In this document: positions 36,622-45,354 of the stretch, piece by piece
How positions within the stretch are numbered: position 1 is the first letter of the stretch
How the letters are laid out: every line of letters starts with the position of its first letter
Source: an uncultured Bacteroidales bacterium
Lineage (GTDB): Bacteria > Bacteroidota > Bacteroidia > Bacteroidales > UBA932
NCBI GenBank assembly: GCA_900318955.1
Contig: ONMJ01000005.1
Coordinates: 1-64,000 of the forward strand
Length of the DNA stretch: 64,000 nucleotides
Direction of reading: 5' to 3'
Made by a program: the position numbers and the translations under genes
The notes under the pieces: model-generated
Told to the model about the DNA's origin: nothing
The model's input: the letters and a program-made list of their open reading frames with translations, nothing else
Databases searched by the model: none

Positions 36622-36651
36622 TTGCTTCTAGATAATCTTTAGCTAACTTTG
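36622..36651 (+). promoter_or_regulatory. Promoter of yccF
   Basis: TTG (36622-36624), 19 bp, then TAACTTTG (36644-36651). Transcription would begin near 36658, so the in-frame ATG at 36649 lies upstream of the RNA; this decides for ATG 36679. Confidence 0.7.
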
Positions 36652-36678
36652 CAAAGTAAGTATAAAGATTTGGAACAA

Positions 36679-37050
36679 ATGGGAAAATTCCTTGGCAATT
36701 TACTCTGGCTTCTCCTTGGCGGTATTCTTATCGCCGGGATATACTATATAGTCGGGCTGGTGATGTGCATCACCTTTATCGGTATTCCATTCGGAGTCCA
36801 GCTTTTTAAGCTCGGGACCTACGCACTCTGGCCATTTGGCCATGAGCTGGTGGATAAGCCCAATGAACCAGGATGCTTGTCAATTGTGATGAATCTTATA
36901 TGGATTCTCCTCGGATGGTGGGAGATCGCTCTCATCCATCTTACCTTCGGTCTCCTTCTGAGCATCACCATCGTCGGCATCCCATGGGGCCTGCAGCATT
37001 TCAAAATGGCCATAGGCTCCATCTTCCCCTTCGGAAAAGAGATTCGCTGA
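36679..37050 (+). CDS. YccF-domain inner membrane protein
   Basis: From ATG 36679 the product is 123 residues with two copies of the YccF domain, marked by FIGIPFGVQLFKLGTYALWPFG and IVGIPWGLQHFKMAIGSIFPFG. It has four hydrophobic stretches, and each repeat ends in the P-F-G motif. The family function is unknown. The earlier ATG (36649) was rejected because the promoter -7 box spans it. Confidence 0.88.
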   Translation: MGKFLGNLLWLLLGGILIAGIYYIVGLVMCITFIGIPFGVQLFKLGTYALWPFGHELVDKPNEPGCLSIVMNLIWILLGWWEIALIHLTFGLLLSITIVGIPWGLQHFKMAIGSIFPFGKEIR

Positions 37051-37062
37051 TAACTTTTGGCT

Positions 37063-38070
37063 TTAAATAAACATCACCTCGCGAGCATGGAAGAGGAATC
37101 CTCCTCCGACGACATACTCGCGGCACCACGGAGAGAACTGGTCCTCTACAGTGATATGGAGATGACCGGCAAGGATGCATTTAAGCAGAGGCTCCCGCTT
37201 TAGATAAGAGATGAAATCGCGGGTAACCTTATCCTCCACCTGCATCTTATAATCTCCGGAGGGAGGAGTCAAATCTCCATTTTCCATAGGTCCTTTCCCT
37301 TTCCAGAAACGTTCATCGGCTCGCCAAATTGTCTCTGTAAAGAAGGGGACATGCATGCACAGAACAATCGGAAGTCCCTTGTTGGCTTCCAGCTTGAAAC
37401 GGCGTACCTGATCCTCGGTGACGTAGCCGAAGATATCATCAAGGGTAATGAAATTGACCCCGTTTACAATCTGCGACTGGAAACGGATATCGAATGGATA
37501 TGCATCCTCAACTTTGCTTCTGGTCAAGTCCTTAAACTCTTCAGTATGCTCTATCTTCGGGTTGCTGTAACCCATGTCCGGACTGAACTCATGATTGCCG
37601 ATCGCTGCGATAAACTCCTTTCCGAAGTATTTTTTGACAAGATCGAAATTGGCTTCGCTCTGCCAGTCGATCAGATCCCCGGTGTGGACAATATATTCGA
37701 CATGCTGCTTCGCCCAGGACAGAGCATCCCTTAGCGCCTCCTCCTGACGTCCTCCGAAAGTCTGAGTCCGTTTCGCCATCAATTTCTGCTTCGTCTCATT
37801 TTCATGAGGATAGGCGCTAGTGAAATGGGTGTCGGAAATATGAAGCACTGAAAAAGGCTTTTCCAGGCCTATGTTCACCACTGCATAACTTAGGGAAAGA
37901 CGCTCGAAACGCCCCCTGTTAGGGAAGACTGACGGGTTGTCCGTCGGGATTGCTGAAGGAGAAGACTCCGACGGTTTATTCTCTGCAAATGATGGGAGAT
38001 TCGCTGTCGCGATAAGCGCTCCGACCGCCGCAGCAGAGCGCATGAAATCTCTTCTGGAAATGTCTGACAT
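37063..38070 (-). CDS. Tat-exported metallophosphoesterase
   Basis: From ATG 38070 the product is 335 residues with a twin-arginine signal (MSDISRRDFMRSAAAVGALIATA). The calcineurin-like phosphoesterase motifs follow in order: HISDTHF, HTGDLIDW, AIGNHEF, MHVPFF and AGHLH. Export by Tat suggests cofactor loading in the cytoplasm. The protein may act on phosphomonoesters or diesters outside the cytoplasm. The start at 38172 adds a non-homologous stretch and was not used. It converges on yccF and diverges from the Tat-dependent oxidoreductase at 38233. Confidence 0.85.
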   Translation of the reverse strand: MSDISRRDFMRSAAAVGALIATANLPSFAENKPSESSPSAIPTDNPSVFPNRGRFERLSLSYAVVNIGLEKPFSVLHISDTHFTSAYPHENETKQKLMAKRTQTFGGRQEEALRDALSWAKQHVEYIVHTGDLIDWQSEANFDLVKKYFGKEFIAAIGNHEFSPDMGYSNPKIEHTEEFKDLTRSKVEDAYPFDIRFQSQIVNGVNFITLDDIFGYVTEDQVRRFKLEANKGLPIVLCMHVPFFTETIWRADERFWKGKGPMENGDLTPPSGDYKMQVEDKVTRDFISYLKREPLLKCILAGHLHITVEDQFSPWCREYVVGGGFLFHAREVMFI

Positions 38071-38182
38071 GGTAACAAATATACAAGTTTTTTCTGACAT
38101 TACCATATCCGGACCCGGATTGCGGCCATACATGCCCCGCATTTTTCCTCCTGTTTTTATTTCATAAAACAATCATAATGAT

Positions 38183-38190
38183 TATATTTG
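38183..38190 (+). promoter_or_regulatory. Candidate -7 element of the keto-glycoside cluster
   Basis: TATATTTG lies 42 bp before ATG 38233, the first gene of the five-gene cluster. The -33 region is T-rich but lacks a clear TTG at the normal distance. Confidence 0.5.
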
Positions 38191-38232
38191 TAGACCAACC
38201 AATAGATTAACTATAACCAAAATCTCATAAGT

Positions 38233-39717
38233 ATGGCAAAAGACATTTCCCGCAGATCGTTCCTTAAGACCGGAACAGCTGCAGCGGTAGGCCTCACAAT
38301 GGCTCCTGACGCACTTTTCGCAAGAAAAAAGAAAAAAGAAACGGCTCCCAAGAACCTTGACCGCAAGCTCAAGATTCTCGGTGTCGGCGTAGGAGGAAGA
38401 GGTTTCAACGACCTCAAGAATATGGAGACAGAGGAGATTATCGGCCTCTGCGACGTTGACTGGAAGTACGCTGACCGCGTATTCAAGCATTATCCCAATG
38501 CCAAGAAGTACAAAGACTGGAGAGTGATGTTCAAAGAGCTTCTTCCCGAAGCCGACGCTGTAATGATCGCTACTTCCGACCATACCCATGCTATCATCGC
38601 CGCAAATGCGATTATGGCTGGAAAACATGTATATTGCGAGAAGCCTCTGACTCGTACCGTATACGAATCAAGACTCCTTACCAAACTCGCAGCCAAGTAC
38701 GGTGTCGCCACCCAGATGGGAAATCAGGGCGCATCAGCTGAAGGCGTAAGAAAGGTCTGCGAATGGATTTGGAACGGAGAGATTGGCGACGTAACGCGTG
38801 TCGACGCCTTTACAGACCGTCCGATCTGGCCTCAGGGTCTCGAGCGCCCGAAGGAGATTGACCCGATTCCCGACACCCTCGATTGGGATCTTTTCATCGG
38901 ACCTGCCCCTTATCGCCCCTACAATAAGATTTATACCCCTTGGAACTTCCGCGGCTGGTGGGACTTCGGTACCGGAGCCCTCGGAGACATGGCATGCCAT
39001 ATCCTCCACCCTGCTTTCAAGGCACTCAACCTCCGCTATCCGACAAAGGTGCAGGGCAGCTCCACTCCGCTTCTGACAGAGTGCGCCCCGAACGCGCAGA
39101 AGATCAAATTCATCTTCCCCGCAAGGGACAACATGCCGAAGGTTGCAATGCCGGAAGTTGTCATCAACTGGTACGACGGCGGCCTGATGCCTGAGCGTCC
39201 TGAAGGACTTCCCGCAGGAAAGGATCTCAACAACCAGGGCGGCGGCCTTATTTTCTACGGCACCAAGGATATCCTCATCTGCGGCTGCTACGGAAGGGAT
39301 CCTTATCTGGTTTCCGGCCGTGTTCCCAACGCACCGAAGGTTCTTCGCGAAGTCAAGGTCAGCCACCAGCAGGACTGGATCCGCGCCTGCAAGGAAGATC
39401 CTTCTGTCCGCGTTCCTTCAGAGTCCGATTTCGCCCAGGCCGGCCCCTTCAACGAGATGGTCGCAATGGGTGTCCTCGCAGTACGTCTTCAGGGCCTCAA
39501 TCAGGAGCTCGAGTGGGACGGAGAGAACATGCGTTTCACCAATATCCCCGCTGATGCCACTATCCGCACAATGATCAAGGACGGATTCAACATCACCGAC
39601 GGTCACCCTACCTTCGACAAGACCTATACCGAGCCCGTCAATGCCCGCAAATATGCAGAGGATCTCGTCAAGCCTGTCTTCCGTGAGGGATGGGTACTCC
39701 CCGATATGCCGGAATAA
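38233..39717 (+). CDS. Gfo/Idh/MocA-family oxidoreductase, Tat-exported
   Basis: The 494-residue protein starts with a twin-arginine signal (ISRRSFLKTGTAAAVGL), then a Rossmann fold with LGVGVGGRGFNDL (about residue 50) and the family motif VYCEKPLTRT (about 135). The catalytic-domain segment is LGDMACHILHPAFKALN. The nucleotide probably stays bound, since the enzyme folds before export. Relatives oxidise or reduce the C3 hydroxyl of glycosides, and others (GH109) use the cofactor for hydrolysis. Its position before a DUF1080 gene, an isomerase and a second copy suggests oxidation of a glycoside to the 3-keto form. Confidence 0.88.
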   Translation: MAKDISRRSFLKTGTAAAVGLTMAPDALFARKKKKETAPKNLDRKLKILGVGVGGRGFNDLKNMETEEIIGLCDVDWKYADRVFKHYPNAKKYKDWRVMFKELLPEADAVMIATSDHTHAIIAANAIMAGKHVYCEKPLTRTVYESRLLTKLAAKYGVATQMGNQGASAEGVRKVCEWIWNGEIGDVTRVDAFTDRPIWPQGLERPKEIDPIPDTLDWDLFIGPAPYRPYNKIYTPWNFRGWWDFGTGALGDMACHILHPAFKALNLRYPTKVQGSSTPLLTECAPNAQKIKFIFPARDNMPKVAMPEVVINWYDGGLMPERPEGLPAGKDLNNQGGGLIFYGTKDILICGCYGRDPYLVSGRVPNAPKVLREVKVSHQQDWIRACKEDPSVRVPSESDFAQAGPFNEMVAMGVLAVRLQGLNQELEWDGENMRFTNIPADATIRTMIKDGFNITDGHPTFDKTYTEPVNARKYAEDLVKPVFREGWVLPDMPE

Positions 39718-39755
39718 CAGATACTCCAGAATAAATTGATAATCAAATAATAATT

Positions 39756-40646
39756 ATGAAAAAAGCACTTTGGGCAGCTGCAGCCCTTCTCGCAGTAGCA
39801 GCATGCGGCAACAAAAAGACCGCAAATGAAGTAAAGTTCATCGGTGAGACCGTGACTATCCCTGGCGTAGCAGAGACCGTGAATGGCGAAGAAATCCCCT
39901 TCACCCAGGTAGATGCTCCCCAGGTAGACCTCGCTTGCTTCCCTCTTGACGAAGACGGGTATTATCAGATTTTCAACGGCAAGGACCTCGCCGGCTGGAG
40001 AGGCTATGGCCGTGACACTGTGACCGCCCGCTGGACAGTAGAGGACGGAGCCATGAAATTCACCGGCACCGGTGGTGGAGAGGCCCAGGGCGATACCGGC
40101 GGAGACATCATCTTCGCCCACCGTTTCCGCAACTTTGAGCTCGAGCTCGAGTGGAAGATCTCCAAGGGTGGCAACTCCGGTATCTTCTATCTCGCTCGCG
40201 AGATCAAGGCCCTCGACAAGAAAGGCCGCGAGAAATATCAGCATATCTATCTCTCAGCACCTGAGTATCAGGTTCTTGACAACGAGAATCACCCGGATGC
40301 CAAACTCGGCGTAGACGGCAACCGCCAGTCTGCTTCCCTCTATGACATGATTCCCGCCGTTCCTCAGAACGCAAAGCCTGCAGGCGAGTGGAACAAGGCA
40401 AAGATCACTGTCTACAAGGGTACTGTCATCCACTACCAGAACGACGAAAAAGTTCTTGAGTATCACCTCTGGACCGACGAGTGGGAAGAAATGCTCCAGA
40501 AGAGCAAATTCAGCCAGGAAGCTTGGCCTATCGCATTCGAGCTTCTCAACAAGTGCGGCGGCGAGAATCATGAAGGCTACATCGGCTTCCAGGATCACGG
40601 CGACGACGTCTGGTACAAGAACATCCGTGTAAAGGTTCTCGAATAA
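39756..40646 (+). CDS. DUF1080 (3-keto-disaccharide hydrolase-like) lipoprotein
   Basis: The 296-residue lipoprotein (LLAVAACGNK, Cys18) has a single DUF1080 beta-sandwich domain at about 60-296. Its marks are YYQIFNGKDLAGWRGYG, LEWKISKGGNSGIFYLA, YQVLDNENHPDAKLG and the C-terminal GYIGFQDHGDDVWYKNIRV. Some DUF1080 proteins have been shown to cleave 3-keto-glycosides by elimination after oxidation. Its stop and the next start overlap (TAATG). Together with its neighbours, this supports a periplasmic oxidative cleavage route. The substrate is unknown. Confidence 0.88.
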   Translation: MKKALWAAAALLAVAACGNKKTANEVKFIGETVTIPGVAETVNGEEIPFTQVDAPQVDLACFPLDEDGYYQIFNGKDLAGWRGYGRDTVTARWTVEDGAMKFTGTGGGEAQGDTGGDIIFAHRFRNFELELEWKISKGGNSGIFYLAREIKALDKKGREKYQHIYLSAPEYQVLDNENHPDAKLGVDGNRQSASLYDMIPAVPQNAKPAGEWNKAKITVYKGTVIHYQNDEKVLEYHLWTDEWEEMLQKSKFSQEAWPIAFELLNKCGGENHEGYIGFQDHGDDVWYKNIRVKVLE

Positions 40647-41539
40647 TGAGAAAAGCGCTTTTTATCATGGCCTCTGCCCTTCTCATCGCAGGATGCGGAG
40701 GGCAGAAGTCTGAGACTCCCCAGAAGAAAGAAATGAGCCTCCAGCTCTACTCGATCAGGGCAGAGTTCAAGAAGGCCAAAGAAGCCGGTGAGGACTACTC
40801 CGACATTCTCAAGAAAGTGGCTGAAGCCGGATTCACCTCTGTCGAGGCGGCGTCTTATAATGACGGCAAACTCTACGGCGACGAGCCGCAGGTTTACCGT
40901 AAAAAAGTTGAGGACGCCGGCCTTGTATCCCTCTCTTCCCATGTTTCCTGCCGTCTCTCTCCCGAAGAGCTTGAGACCGGAGACCTTTCGAAGACGATGG
41001 AGTTTTGGGACAAGTGCATCGCAGCCCACAAGGCGGCTGGAGTGAAGTATCTGGTCGATCCCTCTATCGGACGTCAGGCCAGCCTTAAGAATCTCCAGGT
41101 ATATTGTGACATGCTCAATGAAGTGGGACGCCGTTGCAAAGAGCAGGGCATCCTCTTCGGCTATCACAACCACTCCTATGAGTTCGAGAAAGTCGAGGAC
41201 ACTGTCATGTATGACTATATGCTGGAGCACACCGACCCTGAACTCGTCTTCTTCCAGATGGATCTTTATTGGGCTGTCTACGGCCATGCCAACCCGGTCG
41301 ACTACTTCAACAAGTACCCCGGAAGGTTCAAAATGTTCCATGTCAAAGACGCCCGCGAAATAGGACAGAGCGGAATGGTCGGTTTCGACGCCATTTTCCG
41401 CAATTCCGCTACCGCAGGCCTCCAGGATTACGTAGTCGAATATGAGGCTTTCTCAACGGAAGATCCCTACGAGTGCCTCAAAGTCGGCGTAAATTATCTA
41501 AATGAAGCAGATTTCGTAAAACAGTCTTACTGTAAATAA
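40646..41539 (+). CDS. Sugar phosphate isomerase/epimerase-like TIM-barrel lipoprotein
   Basis: The 297-residue lipoprotein (LLIAGCGGQK, Cys17) of the AP-endonuclease-2-type TIM-barrel family has candidate metal-site segments GYHNHSYEFE, FFQMDLYW and MFHVKDARE. In the oxidative glycan-cleavage pathway described for gut bacteria, proteins of this family act as hydratases on the 3-keto-glycal made by the DUF1080 lyase. As a lipoprotein it would act on the periplasmic side, where a phosphate substrate is unlikely. This agrees with the hydratase idea rather than a cytosolic isomerase. Confidence 0.83.
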   Translation: MRKALFIMASALLIAGCGGQKSETPQKKEMSLQLYSIRAEFKKAKEAGEDYSDILKKVAEAGFTSVEAASYNDGKLYGDEPQVYRKKVEDAGLVSLSSHVSCRLSPEELETGDLSKTMEFWDKCIAAHKAAGVKYLVDPSIGRQASLKNLQVYCDMLNEVGRRCKEQGILFGYHNHSYEFEKVEDTVMYDYMLEHTDPELVFFQMDLYWAVYGHANPVDYFNKYPGRFKMFHVKDAREIGQSGMVGFDAIFRNSATAGLQDYVVEYEAFSTEDPYECLKVGVNYLNEADFVKQSYCK

Positions 41540-41540
41540 A

Positions 41541-42839
41541 ATGAGCGAATCAAGAAGAAGCTTCCTTAAGAAAAGCGGCGCAGCAGTCGCCGCTTTTACC
41601 ATCCTTCCGAGAAATGTTTTCGGAAAGATGGGTGGGGACAACAATTATGTCGCCCCGAGCGACCAGATAACTAAGGGAATCATAGGCACCGGCGGTATCG
41701 GAAGATCCTCGTACCACTTCACCAGCGACGAGCGCTGCCGACTGATTTCAGTATGCGATGTCGATAAGAACCACCTCCAGAAGGCCCTTGACCTCGGAAA
41801 GAAGAAATTCGACGCAAACCTGAAATCTTTCTCCGATTGGAGAGATCTAATTGCGGATCCGGATGTGGATATCGTCCATATCTGCACTCCCCCGCACTGG
41901 CACGGACTGATGGCCGCGGCGGCCGCGAATGCCGGCAAGGATATTTTCTGCGAGAAACCCATGACTAGGACCATTGGCGAAAGCAAGAAGGTAGCTGAAG
42001 CCGTCCGCAAGAACGGCAGCATCTTCCGTCTCAACACGTGGTTCCGCTTCAAAGACAACTTCTACGGCCTCGGCACCACCGTCGAGCCCCTGAAAAAGCT
42101 CGTCGAGAGCGGACTTCTCGGATGGCCTCTCACCGTCCGTATTTCAGGAGCCACGGGCTTCACATGGAAATTCTTCTGGACAGGAAAGGAAAATCTTGAG
42201 ACAGAGCCGGTTCCGAAAGAGCTTGACTATGACATGTGGCTCGGACCCGCTCCGTTCAAACCCTACAACCACCACCGTACCCACCAGACCTTCCGCGGTT
42301 ATTGGGACTATGACAGCGGCGGTCTCGGAGACATGGGACAGCACTATATCGATCCGGTCCAGTACCTCCTCGGAAAAGATGACGACTTCCCCGTAAAGGT
42401 AGAAGTGGACGCACCCGAGCAGCACCCGGACGCCGTCGGTATCTGGAGAAGCGTTACCTACACCTATGCCGACGGATGCAAGATCATTCTCGAAGGGGAA
42501 GGCTTCGAAAGCGAGGGAAAAGTTCCTTATATCGAAGGACCACTCGGGAAGGTCTACAAAGGGTTCGAGTGCACCATCCCAAATGTGATGGATGTAATTG
42601 ACGAACTCCCTGATCCAGCGCCGAGGAACACCGATTTCATCGAATGCGTCAAGAAGAGAACCCATTTCGCACTCGACGAAAGGATCGGCCACCACAGCGC
42701 AACAATAGTCAATATGGGAGCCTGTGCCCTCCGCCTCGGAAGAACGCTCCATTTCGACCCGAAGACTCAACTCTTCATCGGCGACGACGCGGCTAACCTT
42801 CTGATTGACCAGCCGATGAGAGGTCCATGGAAATTTTAA
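41541..42839 (+). CDS. Second Gfo/Idh/MocA-family oxidoreductase, Tat-exported
   Basis: The 432-residue protein has a twin-arginine signal (ESRRSFLKKSGAAVAAF), the nucleotide motif GIIGTGGIGRSS and the family motif IFCEKPMTRT. Other conserved segments are YWDYDSGGLGDMGQHYID and the His-rich NHHRTHQTF. It is about 60 residues shorter than the first copy and clearly a different subfamily. Having two such enzymes in one operon suits a redox cycle, one oxidising the substrate at C3 and the other reducing the released 3-keto sugar; which does which is not determined. It starts 1 bp after the isomerase stop. Confidence 0.87.
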   Translation: MSESRRSFLKKSGAAVAAFTILPRNVFGKMGGDNNYVAPSDQITKGIIGTGGIGRSSYHFTSDERCRLISVCDVDKNHLQKALDLGKKKFDANLKSFSDWRDLIADPDVDIVHICTPPHWHGLMAAAAANAGKDIFCEKPMTRTIGESKKVAEAVRKNGSIFRLNTWFRFKDNFYGLGTTVEPLKKLVESGLLGWPLTVRISGATGFTWKFFWTGKENLETEPVPKELDYDMWLGPAPFKPYNHHRTHQTFRGYWDYDSGGLGDMGQHYIDPVQYLLGKDDDFPVKVEVDAPEQHPDAVGIWRSVTYTYADGCKIILEGEGFESEGKVPYIEGPLGKVYKGFECTIPNVMDVIDELPDPAPRNTDFIECVKKRTHFALDERIGHHSATIVNMGACALRLGRTLHFDPKTQLFIGDDAANLLIDQPMRGPWKF

Positions 42840-42851
42840 ATTGAACTCGGT

Positions 42852-45302
42852 ATGAAAAGATTTCTGATTACTATAATTGCAATCTGCTCTCTTGTTTTCT
42901 CAGCATTCGCTCAGGATCAGAGGCAGAGGACTGTAGATACTATCATCAGCGATGCTCTTGCAAGCCTTCCCGCCGCGAACGCGGGAGATCTCAGCAGGGA
43001 GATGCTCGACCTTGCGAAGAACGCCCCCGAGTCAGTTGTTTCCATCGCTTCGATGATGACTCCTTCCGGCAAGAACTCTGTCTATGAGTACGCTCTTTCC
43101 GGACTCGCCGGGTTCGCAACCAATCCCGTCAACGCAGCTTATAAGACTTCGGTAAAGGAAGGTTTTGAAAAGGCTTCCGCTGCATGCAAGGATACCCAGA
43201 TTAAGGCTTTCCTCGATAGCCAGATAAGGCTTTTCGGGGACTTCGTCCCTGCCGAGAAAGTCGAATCTCTCTCGCTTGATGAAGCTGCTAAACTTCTGAA
43301 AAAAGGCACTTCCGAGCAAAAGGTCCACGCTGCTGAACTCCTTTCTACAGCAAATCCGAAGGCTTTTGCAAGCGCTCTTGTAAAATCGCTAAAGGGAGAT
43401 GACAGGAAACTGCGCGCATCGATGCTCGAATTCGTCGCAGAGAATCCTTCCCTCATTCCAAACAAGACTGTCAATAAGATTGTAAAGGCCCTTCCGAAGG
43501 TTGACACTGAGGCCAAGGAAGACATCCTCAATTGGATTGGCGAGATGAAGCTTTCCAGCGCTCTCGACAAGGTCATCGCATGCTTTGATTCTCCCGCCAA
43601 GGAGACCGCAATCAAGACTGCAGGTATCCTCGGAGGCGAAAAGGCTGCTGACGCCATCATCGCCGAGCTCGGAGGAGACTGCGACGGTGCTGCCCGTAAG
43701 GCACTGGCCTCTTTCAAGGGAGATTTCTCCAAAAAGGTACTCGATGCAATGATAGCCGCAACCGATTCGAAGAAGCTTGAAAGCCTTATCGGACTTGCTG
43801 CATCAAAGAGGATGTCCAACACCTCCGGCAAGATATGGTCACTTGCCTCTGAAGGGAATGAGGCCGCCAGGAAAGCCCTTGAAAAGGTTGTGTCCACTGC
43901 CGAGACCACAAAGATTGGAGAAGCCCTTGCAACAGCATCAGAGGCAGATTTCCCCTATCTTGCGAAGGCTCTTTCCGCTTCTGTTCACACCCTCCCTGCC
44001 GAGCAGCAGATTGAGAAGATCAAAGCTCTCATGGAGAAGGCCGCAAACAAGGCCAACTTTTACTCTCCCCTTGCCGAGACCAACCTTCCGGAAGCTGTGA
44101 AGATATTGACGGATGCTTATAATAACGGTTCTTCCAAGGAAAAAGCTGCAGATGCGCTGATGTTGGCAGATACCAAGAGCGCTATCAAGCCTCTTCTGAA
44201 AATCGCACGAGCAGACGCCTCCAGGACTGAAGCAATAGCCGCAAGGTATGTCGATCTGACAGACCGATTCACCTCTGATCCGAGCGAGAAGATTGCCGCA
44301 TACAGCGAAGCTCTATCTCTTACAAACGATCCCAACCTCCGGAAAAAGATTATCCGCCAGACTGAGTCCATCCCTACGATGAGGTCCTTCCTCCTCGCAT
44401 CGAAGTATCTGGATGACAACGCTTTGGGTATTTATGCAGCCAATGCTGTCAGCGGTATTGCCTCGAAGTGCAAAGAGATCAATTACAATGAACTGAAGAC
44501 CTCTCTCGAAAAGGCTTGCACAGTTCTGAAAAAGCGCGGAAGCGCTGATGATCTTTATGCTGTTGACGCCATCAACAAGACTCTCGCCGAAGCTACTCCA
44601 GAGGTCCCCGCTGTCCTCGATCCAGAGGAGGCAGCCGAAGGATTCGAACTCCTTTTCAATGGAGTGGACATGACCGGCTGGCACGGAGATCTTGACGGCT
44701 ACAGACCTGTTGGTGGCACGATTGACGTTGCGACCGTTTTCGGTGCTGAGCACAATCTCTACACCGAGAAAGAGTACAAAGACTTCGTCTTCCGTTTTGA
44801 ATTCTGTTTCCTCCGTCCGGGCATCAACAACGGAGTCGGTATCCGTACCCCTACAGGAGTAGACGCCGCCTATGATGGTATGTGTGAGGTGCAGATTCTC
44901 GACCACGACGCACCTATCTATGCGAACCTTCGCGAATATCAGGTCCATGGTTCTGTCTATGGCATCATTCCTGCCAAGAGGATTGTCCATAAGCCCCTCG
45001 GAGAGTGGTCGACCGAAGAAATTCGTGTTGAAGGCAACCACATCAAGGTGACTGTCAATGGCGAGGTCATAGTCGACGGAGACATAAGCGAAGCTTGCCA
45101 GGGCCACAATGTCGCCCCTGACGGCGGCACAGTCAATCCGTTCACCGTAGACCACCGCAATCATCCCGGAATGTTCAATGAGAAGGGATATATCGGGTTC
45201 CTTGGCCACGGAACAGGCCTTAGGCTGCGCAATATCCGTGTTCTGGACCTTACTGCAAAGCAGGCGGCACAGCCGGCTAAAAAGAGCCGGAAACGCAGAT
45301 AA
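42852..45302 (+). CDS. Large secreted protein: helical-repeat region plus C-terminal DUF1080
   Basis: The 816-residue protein has a signal peptide (about 1-20, ending SAFAQ). Residues about 25-590 are helical repeats of HEAT/ARM type, with many Ala/Leu/Lys helices. Residues about 600-805 are a DUF1080 domain: FELLFNGVDMTGWHG, GINNGVGIRTP, EVQILDHDAP, YQVHGSVYGIIPAKR and KGYIGFLGHGTGLRLRNIRV. The tail is Lys/Arg-rich (AKKSRKRR). The C-terminal domain is probably a second keto-glycoside cleavage module and the helical arm a scaffold or substrate binder. It is the last gene of the cluster, 12 bp after the second oxidoreductase. Confidence 0.82.
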   Translation: MKRFLITIIAICSLVFSAFAQDQRQRTVDTIISDALASLPAANAGDLSREMLDLAKNAPESVVSIASMMTPSGKNSVYEYALSGLAGFATNPVNAAYKTSVKEGFEKASAACKDTQIKAFLDSQIRLFGDFVPAEKVESLSLDEAAKLLKKGTSEQKVHAAELLSTANPKAFASALVKSLKGDDRKLRASMLEFVAENPSLIPNKTVNKIVKALPKVDTEAKEDILNWIGEMKLSSALDKVIACFDSPAKETAIKTAGILGGEKAADAIIAELGGDCDGAARKALASFKGDFSKKVLDAMIAATDSKKLESLIGLAASKRMSNTSGKIWSLASEGNEAARKALEKVVSTAETTKIGEALATASEADFPYLAKALSASVHTLPAEQQIEKIKALMEKAANKANFYSPLAETNLPEAVKILTDAYNNGSSKEKAADALMLADTKSAIKPLLKIARADASRTEAIAARYVDLTDRFTSDPSEKIAAYSEALSLTNDPNLRKKIIRQTESIPTMRSFLLASKYLDDNALGIYAANAVSGIASKCKEINYNELKTSLEKACTVLKKRGSADDLYAVDAINKTLAEATPEVPAVLDPEEAAEGFELLFNGVDMTGWHGDLDGYRPVGGTIDVATVFGAEHNLYTEKEYKDFVFRFEFCFLRPGINNGVGIRTPTGVDAAYDGMCEVQILDHDAPIYANLREYQVHGSVYGIIPAKRIVHKPLGEWSTEEIRVEGNHIKVTVNGEVIVDGDISEACQGHNVAPDGGTVNPFTVDHRNHPGMFNEKGYIGFLGHGTGLRLRNIRVLDLTAKQAAQPAKKSRKRR

Positions 45303-45328
45303 ATCTTTCGTTCCGATTATATTTTCTT

Positions 45329-45336
45329 AAATTTGT
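45329..45336 (+). promoter_or_regulatory. Candidate -7 element of ftsX
   Basis: TAAATTTG lies 18 bp before ATG 45355. The -33 region has no clear TTG at the normal distance. It separates the cell-division gene from the cluster upstream. Confidence 0.4.
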
Positions 45337-45354
45337 CGGATAAAAAAAGAACGA

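Noticed and set aside
44313..45209. A 298-codon minus-strand open frame opposite the DUF1080 fusion
   Set aside because: The plus strand encodes a conserved DUF1080 domain here; the antisense frame has no family features.
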